In this document: positions 24,055 to 32,395 of the stretch, in pieces
How the letters are laid out: each line of letters starts with the position of its first letter
Numbering within the stretch: position 1 is the stretch's first letter
Origin: Actinoallomurus sp.
GTDB lineage: Bacteria; Actinomycetota; Actinomycetes; Streptosporangiales; Streptosporangiaceae
Length of the DNA stretch: 38,593 bases
Reading direction: 5' to 3'
Assembly (NCBI GenBank): GCA_025964685.1
Contig: JAOPYG010000103.1
Span: forward strand, 1 to 38,593
Translations under genes and position numbers: made by a program
The notes under the pieces: generated by a model
Told to the model about the DNA's origin: nothing
The model's input: only the letters and a program-made list of their open reading frames with translations
Databases searched by the model: none

Positions 24055-24330
24055 CCGGAACATGCGGAGATGGCCTTGCCTCTTTGGAGATGGTCACTGT
24101 GGGTGATGGAACTCTGGTTCTTTCCACCTAGTGCCCGCGGTGCCTTCGGCGTCGTACGCGGCGTTTTGTAGAGCTATTTCCGGTATGCGAATGTGGCTCA
24201 TCCCGCGGAGACGGCCGAGTGGCGGTCCGGCCGGAGCGCGTCCACGTGCGGTCCGAAACCCGCGCCAATCCCCGTGCGGCCCGGCCGTCCTCTGGGTACG
24301 GCGGCGCGAAAAGAGCGCTCACATGCCGAG
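24055..24330. other. Intergenic stretch, nothing recognised
   Basis: No reading frame with coding composition and no clear RNA motif was found between the NlpC/P60 promoter and the terminator of the CHAP gene. Confidence 0.4.
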
Positions 24331-24357
24331 GGCCCTCCCCACGAGGCGGGGAGGGCC
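24331..24357 (-). terminator. Terminator of the CHAP-domain gene
   Basis: GGCCCTCCCC (24331-24340) pairs perfectly with GGGGAGGGCC (24348-24357) around a 7-base loop, ten bases beyond the stop codon. Outer CCGAG/CTCGG bases could extend the stem. Confidence 0.7.
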
Positions 24358-24367
24358 GGCTCGGTCC

Positions 24368-25327
24368 TCAGGCGTTGAGGGACTCGGCGGTGCTGGGCTG
24401 GGCCACCGCGGAGTGGAGGGTGTTCCAGAACGCCAGCTCGACGTCGTCCTCCAGCTCGGTGATCTTGCCCCAGAACTCCTTGTCCTCGGCCAGTGCCGCG
24501 GTCTCCGCGGAGATGATCGGCATGACCGCCGTGCCTGCGTCGGCGGCCTCCAGGTCGGCCACGCTGACGTCGGCGGGCAGCTCCACCGGCGTGCGGTGGT
24601 GCTTGCCGCGCTTGCGGACCCGCACGTTGGGCGCGGGCATCGGCATGCGGACCTTGGACTTGCTCAGCGCCAGCGCCACGGTGCCGAACACCACGACGGC
24701 CAGCAGCCCCGTGAGGGCGGCCTGCTGATCGGGCAGCGGCGGCGCGGAGTCGTGCTGCGCGGTCGTCTGCATCTCGTGCTGCGGCGTGCTCGGCTGGGTG
24801 AGCGCCTCCGCCGACGGGGGCGGGCCCGAGTGCTTGGGCACGTACTTCTGGTCGGCCGGTGCGGCCTTGACCTTCACCTTGCCCGGGTAGCCGTAGCCGA
24901 CCACCTGGCTGACGTCGCGTGTGGCGCGGCCGAGGTGGTCGCTGTGGTTGGCCTCGATCGTGTGCAGCGTGCGGCCGTGCACCGACTCGACGATGCCGAC
25001 GTGCTCGATGTCACCGATGCTCTTCCCGCCGTTCCACGAGAAGAAGACGATCGCGCCCGGCTCGGGCTTGTGGCCCCAGGCGTGGTGCTTCTTGAACCAG
25101 TTGGCGTGGGAGGGGGTGGAGGCGAACTCACCCGCCCAGTCCTGGACGCCCGCTTTGTCCGCCGCCCAGGCGAGGAACATGTCGCACCAGGGCGCGTCCG
25201 TGAACGCGGGGTCCTTGCCGACGTGCTTGCCGTACCAGTCGCCGTACTTCGTGTAGCCGCTGGCCTTCTCGGTATAACCGAGCTGGTCCTTCGCGACGTG
25301 CAGCAGTTTCTGACCTATCGGATCCAT
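24368..25327 (-). CDS. CHAP-domain protein with an internal membrane segment
   Basis: Protein of 319 residues. The N-terminal CHAP amidase/peptidase domain (about 5-148) has Cys48 in PWCDMFLAWAA and His109 in IEHVGIVESV, the expected catalytic pair. A Pro-rich linker (about 160-200) leads to one TM segment (203-221), then a basic patch (RVRKRGKHHR) and an acidic cytoplasmic-looking tail. No N-terminal signal peptide is visible although CHAP enzymes act on the cell wall, so export would have to use the internal TM. AGGGGAG precedes the ATG. A ydaO riboswitch lies directly upstream. Confidence 0.85.
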   Translation of the reverse strand: MDPIGQKLLHVAKDQLGYTEKASGYTKYGDWYGKHVGKDPAFTDAPWCDMFLAWAADKAGVQDWAGEFASTPSHANWFKKHHAWGHKPEPGAIVFFSWNGGKSIGDIEHVGIVESVHGRTLHTIEANHSDHLGRATRDVSQVVGYGYPGKVKVKAAPADQKYVPKHSGPPPSAEALTQPSTPQHEMQTTAQHDSAPPLPDQQAALTGLLAVVVFGTVALALSKSKVRMPMPAPNVRVRKRGKHHRTPVELPADVSVADLEAADAGTAVMPIISAETAALAEDKEFWGKITELEDDVELAFWNTLHSAVAQPSTAESLNA

Positions 25328-25340
25328 GTCTCCCCTTAGG

Positions 25341-25466
25341 CCGCCTACCGGGTTAGCTGACGGGTTCGGGCTAGGAGGAGCCCTACCGTGCGAGACGGAT
25401 TCACCCCAAGGGACTTCGGTGGGTCCCCGGCTCCCGCTGCACTGGAGGCGCAGCGGGATTAGGCGG
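25341..25466 (-). ncRNA. ydaO-type (c-di-AMP) riboswitch, copy 2
   Basis: The leader of the CHAP gene repeats the same signature as copy 1: GGGGTGAATCCG, GTAGGGCTCCTCC, CGAACCCGTCAGCTAACCCG and the closing GGCGG (25341-25345), which can pair with CCGCC at 25462-25466. The 5' half carries a long GC stem (CCCGCTGC/GCAGCGGG). It ends 13 bases before the ATG, so folding could also affect ribosome access. Confidence 0.88.
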
Positions 25467-25516
25467 TCGGTCTGTCACCTCCGGGGTGGAGGTAAGTCAC
25501 AGCCCGATTACGGCGC

Positions 25517-25546
25517 AATGTATCGGAAGTTTCGCGACAACGGCAA
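25517..25546 (-). promoter_or_regulatory. Promoter for the riboswitch-CHAP transcript
   Basis: On the minus strand TTGCCG (25541-25546) and TACATT (25517-25522) are separated by 18 bases, about 50 bases before the riboswitch. Confidence 0.45.
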
Positions 25547-25929
25547 CGCGTTCGGTGGGGAAAGTCTGGAGCGAGGTACTTACCCAGTGTAACCAAGTGC
25601 CGCGACGACCCATCAGGTAACGACCGAATAACCGCGCTCACCTGCGGAAATGTGCGAACGCCCGTCGGCGGCGCGAATGGTGCCAGCGCGCAGAGTAGCG
25701 CCGCAAGTTCGTCTCAGCCCGACGGCGCCGGAGCTGCCGAGGGGCCGGGGCCGACCGGTATGAGGGGAGATAGTGCAGTTCGCTCGGGCGACCCGGCGGA
25801 GGCAGGGTTCGGGACGCCAGGGGCCGGGGGCGGCGATAACTTTCGCCAATGTCGGCGGTATAGTGAAAATTCGCCTAAGCATGCCGACTCAACGTGAAAG
25901 CGCCGCGATCCCGGCCCCCGTGGCGAACG
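25547..25929. other. Intergenic stretch, nothing recognised
   Basis: About 380 bases between the promoter of the CHAP gene and the end of the oxidoreductase gene. Short open frames here lack the local codon bias and ribosome binding sites. Confidence 0.4.
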
Positions 25930-25954
25930 TCACCCGGCCATTCGGCCACGGTGA
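25930..25954 (-). terminator. Possible terminator of the oxidoreductase gene
   Basis: TCACC and GGTGA flank an inner GGCC-ATTC-GGCC, giving an interrupted hairpin ten bases beyond the stop codon. Confidence 0.35.
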
Positions 25955-25963
25955 GCTCCGGTG

Positions 25964-26893
25964 CTAGTCGATCTCCAGGATGATCTTGCCCCGGCTGTGT
26001 CCGTCCGCGCTCAGGCGCTGTGCGTCCGCCGCCTCCGCCAGCGGGAACGTCCTGGCGACCGGCACCTTCAGCCGTCCGTCATCGACGAGGCTCGCCAGAG
26101 CCGCCAGATCGTTCGGATCCGGCCGTACGAACACGTAACGGCCGCCGCGCTCGGTGACGGACGAATCGACGATCGAGGCCCAGCGGCCGTTCGCCGTCAG
26201 CAGCTTCGGGGTGACCGTCAGCGCGTCGCCGCCGATCAGGTCGAGGGCGACCGACACCCCGCCCGGCGCGAGCCGGCGTACCTCGTCCACGAGGCCGTCG
26301 CCGTACGCCACGGGCTCCGCCCCCAGCGCGCGCAGGTGGTCGTGGCTGGCCGGGCTGCCGGTGCCGATGACCCGAGCGCCCTTCGCCACCGCGATCTGCA
26401 CGGCGAAGGCGCCGACGCCGCCGCTCGCGGCGTGGATCAGCACCGTGTCGTCGCCGTTCACCCCCAGCGCCTTGGTCAGCGCCTGGTACGCCGTGAGCCC
26501 GGCGAGCGGCAGTCCGGCGGCCTCGGTCCACGACAGCCGGGAGGGCTTGCGGCCGAGCGTGCGCACCGGCGCGGCGACGAGCTCGGCGTATGTGCCGCGG
26601 CCCACGTGGTCCTCACGGACGTACCCGATGACCTCGTCGCCCGGGCAGAACTCGCTGACGGCGGGGCCGGTGCGTTCGACGACGCCCGCGAGGTCCCAGC
26701 CCGGGATGACGGGAAAGTCGGTCTGTAGGACACCGTCCATCTTGCCCTCCCGGATCTTCCAGTCCACCGGGTTCACGCCGGCCGCCTTGGCACGGACGAG
26801 GACCGAGTCCGGGCCGACCTTGGGCTCTGGCGCGTCAGTGGCGAGTTTGAGCACGTCAGGGCCGCCATATTGGTTCATCACGATGGCTTTCAC
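25964..26893 (-). CDS. NADP-dependent quinone-oxidoreductase-like enzyme (MDR superfamily)
   Basis: Zinc-free medium-chain reductase of about 309 residues. N-terminal GroES-like domain: VKAIVMNQYGGPDVL, AAGVNPVDWKIREG, FPVIPGWDLAGVV. Nucleotide domain: HAASGGVGAFAVQIA (Rossmann) and the end SRGKIILEID. The zinc-binding Cys residues of alcohol dehydrogenases are absent, as in quinone oxidoreductases. It probably reduces quinones or enones with NADPH. The GTG start used here begins at the family N-terminus; another in-frame GTG lies at 26911, and neither has a clear ribosome binding site. It follows the GTPase operon by about 60 bases on the same strand and might be read through from it. Confidence 0.9.
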   Translation of the reverse strand: MKAIVMNQYGGPDVLKLATDAPEPKVGPDSVLVRAKAAGVNPVDWKIREGKMDGVLQTDFPVIPGWDLAGVVERTGPAVSEFCPGDEVIGYVREDHVGRGTYAELVAAPVRTLGRKPSRLSWTEAAGLPLAGLTAYQALTKALGVNGDDTVLIHAASGGVGAFAVQIAVAKGARVIGTGSPASHDHLRALGAEPVAYGDGLVDEVRRLAPGGVSVALDLIGGDALTVTPKLLTANGRWASIVDSSVTERGGRYVFVRPDPNDLAALASLVDDGRLKVPVARTFPLAEAADAQRLSADGHSRGKIILEID

Positions 26894-26954
26894 ACTCTGA
26901 GCGTTACCCACGCGAAGCGGAGATTCACCTGCCGTACGGGATCGGCCGGACGCG

Positions 26955-28658
26955 TCAGCGGAACCGCGCGTACACCGACAAGCCGATCAAAACCATGAGC
27001 AATGGCCCCAGAACGGTGAGCGCTGCGAACAGCGCGCTCCGCCCCACCTGGTGGCCGTACGGGACGAGTTCGGGCGGCCGGCCCGCGACCGGCCAGGGCT
27101 CGCGCAGCTCGTCCGCTGCCGGCCGGTCGTCGAACGCCGGATCGACCCGGCCGTCCAGCGGCAGCCCGGCGGCCCAGCCGAACAGCTCGGCCAGCGCGGA
27201 GGGCGGGCTGTCCAGCCCGGACGCGAAGTAACGGACCTCCCCGGCGGTGCGCTCCAGCGTTCGGATGGTGTTGCCGAGGCCGAGCCCGTCGAGCCAGGCA
27301 CGCGCGTCACCGTCGAGGCCGCCGCCGACCGAGGTATGCCGCAGCACGTCGGCCTTGGTGACGACGACCGCGATGCGCCGCTGCCGGCCCTGGTCATCGC
27401 GCGAGCGCAGCTCCGCCAGCAGGCGCTGCAGCGTGTCGGAGGGATCCTCATCGGAGGTCGCGGTGGCGTCCTCGATCACCCTGCGCTCGTCGGTGGAGAG
27501 CGCGAGGCGCAGCTCGGGCAGGGCGAACGGGTCGATGACGAACAGCAACGCCTCGCCGTGGTCGAGATACCGCAGGCGTTCGACGCGGGTCGCGCCCGTG
27601 TGCAGCTCACCGGCCGGATCGAACAGGTAGAGGATCCGGTGGGCGGCCGGCAGGGTCAGATCGAGCATGGTGGCCGCGGGCAGTTCGGGGCCGGTCTTGG
27701 CGAGCCGCTCACCACGGTCGAGCTCGGCGACGGCCGCGGCGTACGCCCGCGCGTCGCGCGCCTCGACGAACTCCGCGCGCCCCTGCGCGCCGGCGGCGCT
27801 CGCGCGCAGCGCGCGTACGGCCAGGAACATCAGTGTCGTCTTGCCGGCCGCCGGCCCCCCGACGAACGGCAGCGGCTCGACCCGGGACCGCCCGATCCGG
27901 CCGGGCAGCCGCCGGTGGCAGTGCGGGCAGTACGCGCCGAGCCGGAACCGGCCCAGCAGGATCGTCGTCGGCAGGCGGGTGCCGCACCGGCAGACGTGCC
28001 GGAAGGCGCCCAGCCGGTTCGGCGCCAGCCGTGAGTGCCGTTCCTCACAGTGGGGACAGGCGTACTCCGGCAGCGCGAATCGCCGGTAGCAACCGGGGTG
28101 CGGGCAGGCGAGCAGGATGCGGCGGTAGGCCATCCAGACGCGCTCGACCGCGCCGAGCACCGTGACGCACACCGACCAGCCGGCCAGCCCGGCGCCCGCC
28201 ATCGCGACGGCCGCGAGCCCGAACGCCAGGGCCGCGACGGCGAGCGGCAGCACCGACAGCGCGATGCCGGCGCACAATCCGAACCACAGCGGGAACAGCG
28301 CGAGCCCCTGGGGGAGCGGCAGCAGCGTCTCGGTCAGCGTGGAGAAGGCCCAGCGGGCCTGGGTCACGCACCAGGGCACGGTACGGCGTTCGAGGGCGAG
28401 CGCGTCACGCCACAGCTGCACCAGCAGATAGTGCGGGTAGGCGGCGTCCGGCGGCCCGGGCGCCGGACGTGTCACCGGGGACGGCCCGTTCAGGCCGGTC
28501 GCGGTGAGGGTGCGCCAGGCGGTCCGGAAGAAGCGGCCCACGCCGAGGCCGAACCCGGCGACCAGCGCGAGCGCGATCGCCACAGGCACGACGAAGACGA
28601 ACTCGGCCGCGACCAGGCCGATCCACAGCAGCACGACCAGCGCGTAGACGAACGGCAT
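26955..28658 (-). CDS. Membrane-anchored zinc-ribbon GTPase of a double-GTPase system
   Basis: Protein of 567 residues. N-terminal TM segments (1-40), further hydrophobic segments at about 118-175 and a final TM at about 545-562. Between them, Cys clusters (CPHPGC, CPHC, CRCG, CPHC; about 185-248) form zinc ribbons. The GTPase domain has P-loop GGPAAGKTT (267-275), a G3-like DPAGE (347-351) and TKAD (434-437). This fits the membrane-side partner in the DO-GTPase pairs encoded with GAP1 proteins. A membrane scaffolding or signalling role is inferred. The ATG is four bases after the stop of the GAP1-like gene. It is the last gene of the operon. Confidence 0.8.
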   Translation of the reverse strand: MPFVYALVVLLWIGLVAAEFVFVVPVAIALALVAGFGLGVGRFFRTAWRTLTATGLNGPSPVTRPAPGPPDAAYPHYLLVQLWRDALALERRTVPWCVTQARWAFSTLTETLLPLPQGLALFPLWFGLCAGIALSVLPLAVAALAFGLAAVAMAGAGLAGWSVCVTVLGAVERVWMAYRRILLACPHPGCYRRFALPEYACPHCEERHSRLAPNRLGAFRHVCRCGTRLPTTILLGRFRLGAYCPHCHRRLPGRIGRSRVEPLPFVGGPAAGKTTLMFLAVRALRASAAGAQGRAEFVEARDARAYAAAVAELDRGERLAKTGPELPAATMLDLTLPAAHRILYLFDPAGELHTGATRVERLRYLDHGEALLFVIDPFALPELRLALSTDERRVIEDATATSDEDPSDTLQRLLAELRSRDDQGRQRRIAVVVTKADVLRHTSVGGGLDGDARAWLDGLGLGNTIRTLERTAGEVRYFASGLDSPPSALAELFGWAAGLPLDGRVDPAFDDRPAADELREPWPVAGRPPELVPYGHQVGRSALFAALTVLGPLLMVLIGLSVYARFR

Positions 28659-28662
28659 GGCC

Positions 28663-31134
28663 TCACGCCCCCCGCCGCCGCAGCGCCCGCCACGCCGAGG
28701 CCAGCCCCGGGTCGCGGTCGGTGAGCGCCGACTCGACGTGCCGCCGGGCGAACCGCCCGAGGTCGTCGCCCCACTCGCTCAGCCGTGGCACCGGCGTACC
28801 CGCCTGGTGCAGGCGTACCTCGATCTCGGCGAGGTCGACGCGGTCCTCCCGGCCGGAGGCGGCGTCGAGCCAGTGGCCGGTCAGGCGTTCCCGTACCGTC
28901 TCGGGCGCGGCCGCCAGGACCTCCGCGCGCGAGCGCGCCGGCCGGTCGGCGAGCGCACCGGCCACCCCCTCGCACACCCGCCCCGTCAGCGGATCGCGCG
29001 CGTCCATCCGGCCGAGGACGCGAGCCACCTCGTGCTCCGTACCTGCCCGCAGCGCCTCGCCGTGACCGAGGACGATCCGCGCGGGACCGGCCAGTACGGG
29101 CAGCCGCTCAGCGACCAGCTCGGCGAGGCGCACGGTCTCGTGCGCGTCGAGAGGCGCGGTCTCGAAGACCCTCCGTGGGAGCCGCCGCAGCGGGGTGAAC
29201 CGCGTCATGGCCGGGCCGAGCCGTTCGATGAGACGGCGGCAGTCATCGGCCGAGGGGGGTGCCTCCCAGAGCGCGGCGAGCAGATCCTCGATGTCCGGCA
29301 GGCCGTACGGCTCGAGCTCCACCAGACCGGCGGTGGCCGCGTGCCGGTCGGCGCGCGTGGCGAGCACGAGACCGCCGGTGCGCGGGGCGCGGGTCCAGTC
29401 GTTGTCACCGAGGGCCTCGCACGCGGCGGGGGTGAGCATGGCCCGCCGCGTGTCGGGATCGGCCGTCTCCAGCCCGGCCACCACACCGGAGACCACGGCC
29501 GGGCGCCACGCGCCGGGGGTCTCGCGCACGGCGGCGGCGATGTCGCCCGCGCCGTGCCGGGCGCACGCGGCGGCGCCCGCGGTCACCTCACCTGTCTGGA
29601 TCCCCCCGCCGACCTGGTCGGCGAGGCGGACGACGCCGGCCAGCGCGTCCAGATCGGCGGCGCCCGCCAGTGCCGCGCGGAACCGGTCGGGCTGGCCGTC
29701 GCGCAGGCGGAGCCCGGGCAGGCGCTCCCGCAGCGACCGGTCCGACAGCGCGAGCGCGACGCAGTGGTCGGCGATCTCCGGCGCGACGTGCGCGAGGGCC
29801 GAGGCCAGCTCGAATCCCACGCCGGGAAGTGCTCCCGCCAGCCCCGGCCAGAGCCAGTCGGGCGCCCCGCCATGCCGTACGAGCGCGGCCGCGGTCGCTT
29901 CCTCGTCGGCGGAGACGGCCGTCGCACCCCGGCACAGCGCGAGCAGGATCGCGGCCCCGTCCGCCGAGGCGAGGACGTCACAGGCCGAAACGCCGCCCGC
30001 CTGGCTTTCGGCGGCGCTCGCCGGTACATGAGCGGCATCGTCCGGCAGGGCCCGCGTGCCGCCGCCCGGCCAGGACCACCGGCCCGGCGATGATGCGCCG
30101 GTACGCTCGCCGGCTGCCGTGCGCCGTTCAGCGGAGCCGCTGGGCGCGGCGGACAGACCGTCGTTCGGACCCTCCGGCGCGGGCATGCCGCCACCGGTCC
30201 ACCGGCCGTTGGGGTCCAAAGTGACGGGGGTCCCGCCACTCCCCGGGGCCGGCCGCCCGCCCGCTATGGGCCACCGGTCGCTCCTGGCGTTCGGCGGCGA
30301 CGGGGCCTCCTGCTCCGGGCCTCCGCTGGTGAGGAGTTCACCGATCGCGTCGATGCCGTCCAGGTCGCCCGTACGCCAGCAGTCGGCGACGACGCGGGCG
30401 AAGCGGCCCGGCCGCCTGTCGTCCCCGCCGGCCGGCTCGTCGAGACGGAACCCGCCGCCCGGCCACGCTTCCGGCACAGTGCCGACGAGGAGCTGCGGCG
30501 CGGACTCGGGATCGGCCGTGTACGTGGTGAAGGACAGGTGCGCGGCCAGGGCGGCCGGCAGGGAGTACGACAGCAGCGCGATCCACCGCGCGATGAGACC
30601 GGTGTCCTCGGCGACCAGCACGACCCGGCCGTGTCCGTCGGCCAGCGCCACCGTCACCGCGTCGAGCAGCACGGCCAGCCGGTCGTGCGCGTCCTGCTCG
30701 ACGAGCCAGGCGATGAGGAACTCCGGCTCGAACGCCTCGCCGGGGACCAGCTCCGGCGCGCCGCCGGGCGGCCCCTCCCACGCCGGTGACTCCCACAGCT
30801 CGATCGGCCGCAACCCCTCCATCTCCTGCGGCGTCGCCACCAGCGCGTGCCCGGAGAAGTTGCCGAACCGGCCGGAGTAGTCGCGGCCCGTGTAGCGGCA
30901 GCGCACCGCGACGGCGTAGTCGCCCTCCCGTCCGTACGCGAGCGAGACGGGAAAGGCCGCCAGCTCCTCCGGACCGGGCGCGGACGGCGCGTCCGGCGGC
31001 GGCCGGTACGTCATGTACGGCGTGACGGCACCGGTCACGACCGGCGGCGTGCCGGGCGAGGTGGCGACGAACTGGAACCCGGACCGGCCGGTCGGACCGG
31101 ACTCCACTGAGGTGTACCGCAGGTCCCATGCCAT
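28663..31134 (-). CDS. GTPase-associated protein 1 (GAP1-like) of a double-GTPase system
   Basis: Soluble protein of 823 residues. The N-terminal part (1-280: WDLRYTSVESGPTGRSGFQF, SLAYGREGDYAVAVRCRYTGRDY, GRFGNFSGHALV) matches the GAP1-N type domain found only next to such GTPases. A low-complexity Pro/Gly/Ser linker (about 285-395) follows, then helical repeats matching the GAP1 middle and C-terminal regions. It has no catalytic motif; a regulatory or adaptor role towards the two flanking GTPases is inferred. The ATG shares a base with the upstream GTPase stop (TGATG). A longer in-frame start inside that gene is not favoured. Confidence 0.8.
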   Translation of the reverse strand: MAWDLRYTSVESGPTGRSGFQFVATSPGTPPVVTGAVTPYMTYRPPPDAPSAPGPEELAAFPVSLAYGREGDYAVAVRCRYTGRDYSGRFGNFSGHALVATPQEMEGLRPIELWESPAWEGPPGGAPELVPGEAFEPEFLIAWLVEQDAHDRLAVLLDAVTVALADGHGRVVLVAEDTGLIARWIALLSYSLPAALAAHLSFTTYTADPESAPQLLVGTVPEAWPGGGFRLDEPAGGDDRRPGRFARVVADCWRTGDLDGIDAIGELLTSGGPEQEAPSPPNARSDRWPIAGGRPAPGSGGTPVTLDPNGRWTGGGMPAPEGPNDGLSAAPSGSAERRTAAGERTGASSPGRWSWPGGGTRALPDDAAHVPASAAESQAGGVSACDVLASADGAAILLALCRGATAVSADEEATAAALVRHGGAPDWLWPGLAGALPGVGFELASALAHVAPEIADHCVALALSDRSLRERLPGLRLRDGQPDRFRAALAGAADLDALAGVVRLADQVGGGIQTGEVTAGAAACARHGAGDIAAAVRETPGAWRPAVVSGVVAGLETADPDTRRAMLTPAACEALGDNDWTRAPRTGGLVLATRADRHAATAGLVELEPYGLPDIEDLLAALWEAPPSADDCRRLIERLGPAMTRFTPLRRLPRRVFETAPLDAHETVRLAELVAERLPVLAGPARIVLGHGEALRAGTEHEVARVLGRMDARDPLTGRVCEGVAGALADRPARSRAEVLAAAPETVRERLTGHWLDAASGREDRVDLAEIEVRLHQAGTPVPRLSEWGDDLGRFARRHVESALTDRDPGLASAWRALRRRGA

Positions 31135-32282
31135 CAGCGGACCCCGTCGAGCATCCCGAACTGGTGTAGCAGCCACAGCAGCGGATCCTCGACCCGGTAG
31201 GGGCGGATGCCGCCCGTGCCGACCGCGCCCTCACGGGGTACGCCGCCGAGCGCGGAGACACCGAACAGGCCGTAGTCGGCGTACTCATGGCTCAGATAAC
31301 GGTCCAGCTCACCGGCCTGCCAGTCGTGCAGCAGCGCACGGACCTGTTCGTGCACGGCCTCCCGGTCGTTCAGGTCGAGCGCGGCGCGTACGGTGCGGTT
31401 CTGCTGCAGCGCGCCGTCGAGCGGCAGCGCGTCGATCTTGGTGAGGGCGACCGCGGCCGGCACCGGGAGCCGCCGGCCGTGCGGCGTGTCCCGGCCGACG
31501 TGCAGCAGCTCGGTGACGCGCGCGATCACGTTGATCGGCTCGCCGTCGGGGTCGCCGCCGCCCGCCTTCAGCTCCAGCGGGTCGACCAGGAAGATGATCG
31601 CGTCGGCCGCCGCGAGATAGCGCAGGTGCAGGTCGGCCACGTCACGGCTGCGCAGATCCTCGCCCGCGGTGTCGAACAGCACCAGCGTCAGCGACATGTC
31701 CTGCTGCCGCATGCGCCGTCGCCGGGTGCGGGTGAGCAGGTAGACCAGCGGGTCGCGGGGGGTCGTGACCGCGCTGGCGGTGGCGGGCAGCAGCCGCCGG
31801 TCGCCGAACAGCGGACGGTGGAAGTCGCGCTTGTAGCGTTCGATGGTGCGGTCGTCACACGCGACCAGCGCGGTCCCGAGCTCGGCGCCGATACGGTGCG
31901 AAAGCTCGTGGAGCAGCACCGCGATGTAGGTGCTCTTGCCGGAGTTCTTCGCCCCGACCAGCGCGACGATCTTGCCTGGTGTCTCGCAGTACGCCCCGGG
32001 CAGTGGGTTGTGACATTCGGGGCAGACACGGCGGGCGGTGTCCTGACCGCACTCGGGACAGGGCGCACGACGCGGGAGCCCACGCCCGAGCCGCCGCCCG
32101 GCCTCGGGCGGATCGAACACCGGAGGCAACGAGGCGGACGCGGCCGAACCGGTGTAGGCGGCGAGCTTCTCGTCGAGCCGGGGTTGGCAGCCCGGCCCAC
32201 GCCCGGGACTGCCTCCGCAGCGGAAGGCGATCCGCTCACGAGGCACGCGCGCGAAGCAGTAGGGACACGTGATGGACGGCAT
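31134..32282 (-). CDS. Zinc-ribbon GTPase (DO-GTPase type)
   Basis: Cytoplasmic GTPase of 382 residues. Two N-terminal zinc-ribbon-like modules (CPYC...RCGG at 6-24 and CPECGQ...CPECHNPLP at 75-95) precede a Ras-like domain: P-loop GAKNSGKST (110-118), G3 DTAGED (204-209) and G4 TKID (281-284). All key GTP-binding motifs are present. It has no TM segment, unlike the second GTPase of the operon. The ATG shares a base with the stop of the 37-codon remnant upstream (TGATG), and its own stop overlaps the GAP1-like start in the same way, so production is tightly coupled. Confidence 0.85.
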   Translation of the reverse strand: MPSITCPYCFARVPRERIAFRCGGSPGRGPGCQPRLDEKLAAYTGSAASASLPPVFDPPEAGRRLGRGLPRRAPCPECGQDTARRVCPECHNPLPGAYCETPGKIVALVGAKNSGKSTYIAVLLHELSHRIGAELGTALVACDDRTIERYKRDFHRPLFGDRRLLPATASAVTTPRDPLVYLLTRTRRRRMRQQDMSLTLVLFDTAGEDLRSRDVADLHLRYLAAADAIIFLVDPLELKAGGGDPDGEPINVIARVTELLHVGRDTPHGRRLPVPAAVALTKIDALPLDGALQQNRTVRAALDLNDREAVHEQVRALLHDWQAGELDRYLSHEYADYGLFGVSALGGVPREGAVGTGGIRPYRVEDPLLWLLHQFGMLDGVR

Positions 32283-32395
32283 CAGCCCGCCTTCAGGTGG
32301 CGCATTGACAGGTCACGTAGCTCGGCGAACACAACAGAGCCCCGGGCGGCGGGACCTCGAGAGGCGGAGCCTTCGCGGCACCTGACGCCGGTCAT
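32282..32395 (-). pseudogene. 37-codon in-frame remnant of a deleted operon gene
   Basis: A complete reading frame MTGVRCREG... to ...HLKAG. It starts by TGATG overlap with the Fn3-like gene and ends by TGATG overlap with the GTPase gene, as full operon members would. Its last 13 residues, ELRDLSMRHLKAG, match the tail of the upstream protein, ELRDPPVRQLRMG. The simplest reading is a paralogue of the Fn3-like gene whose middle was lost by an in-frame deletion, leaving start, tail and both coupling junctions. It may still be translated to keep the GTPase gene coupled. A small functional peptide is the alternative. Confidence 0.55.

Noticed and set aside
24131-25339. Plus-strand open frame of 402 codons
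   Set aside because: Antisense to the CHAP gene and its terminator; no motif and no ribosome binding site.
25652-25897. Possible small gene in the gap before the oxidoreductase
   Set aside because: Ala/Gly/Ser-rich translation, no ribosome binding site and no codon bias like the neighbours.
28657-30093. Plus-strand open frame of 478 codons
   Set aside because: Antisense to the GAP1-like gene, which has the recognisable domain and coupled start.
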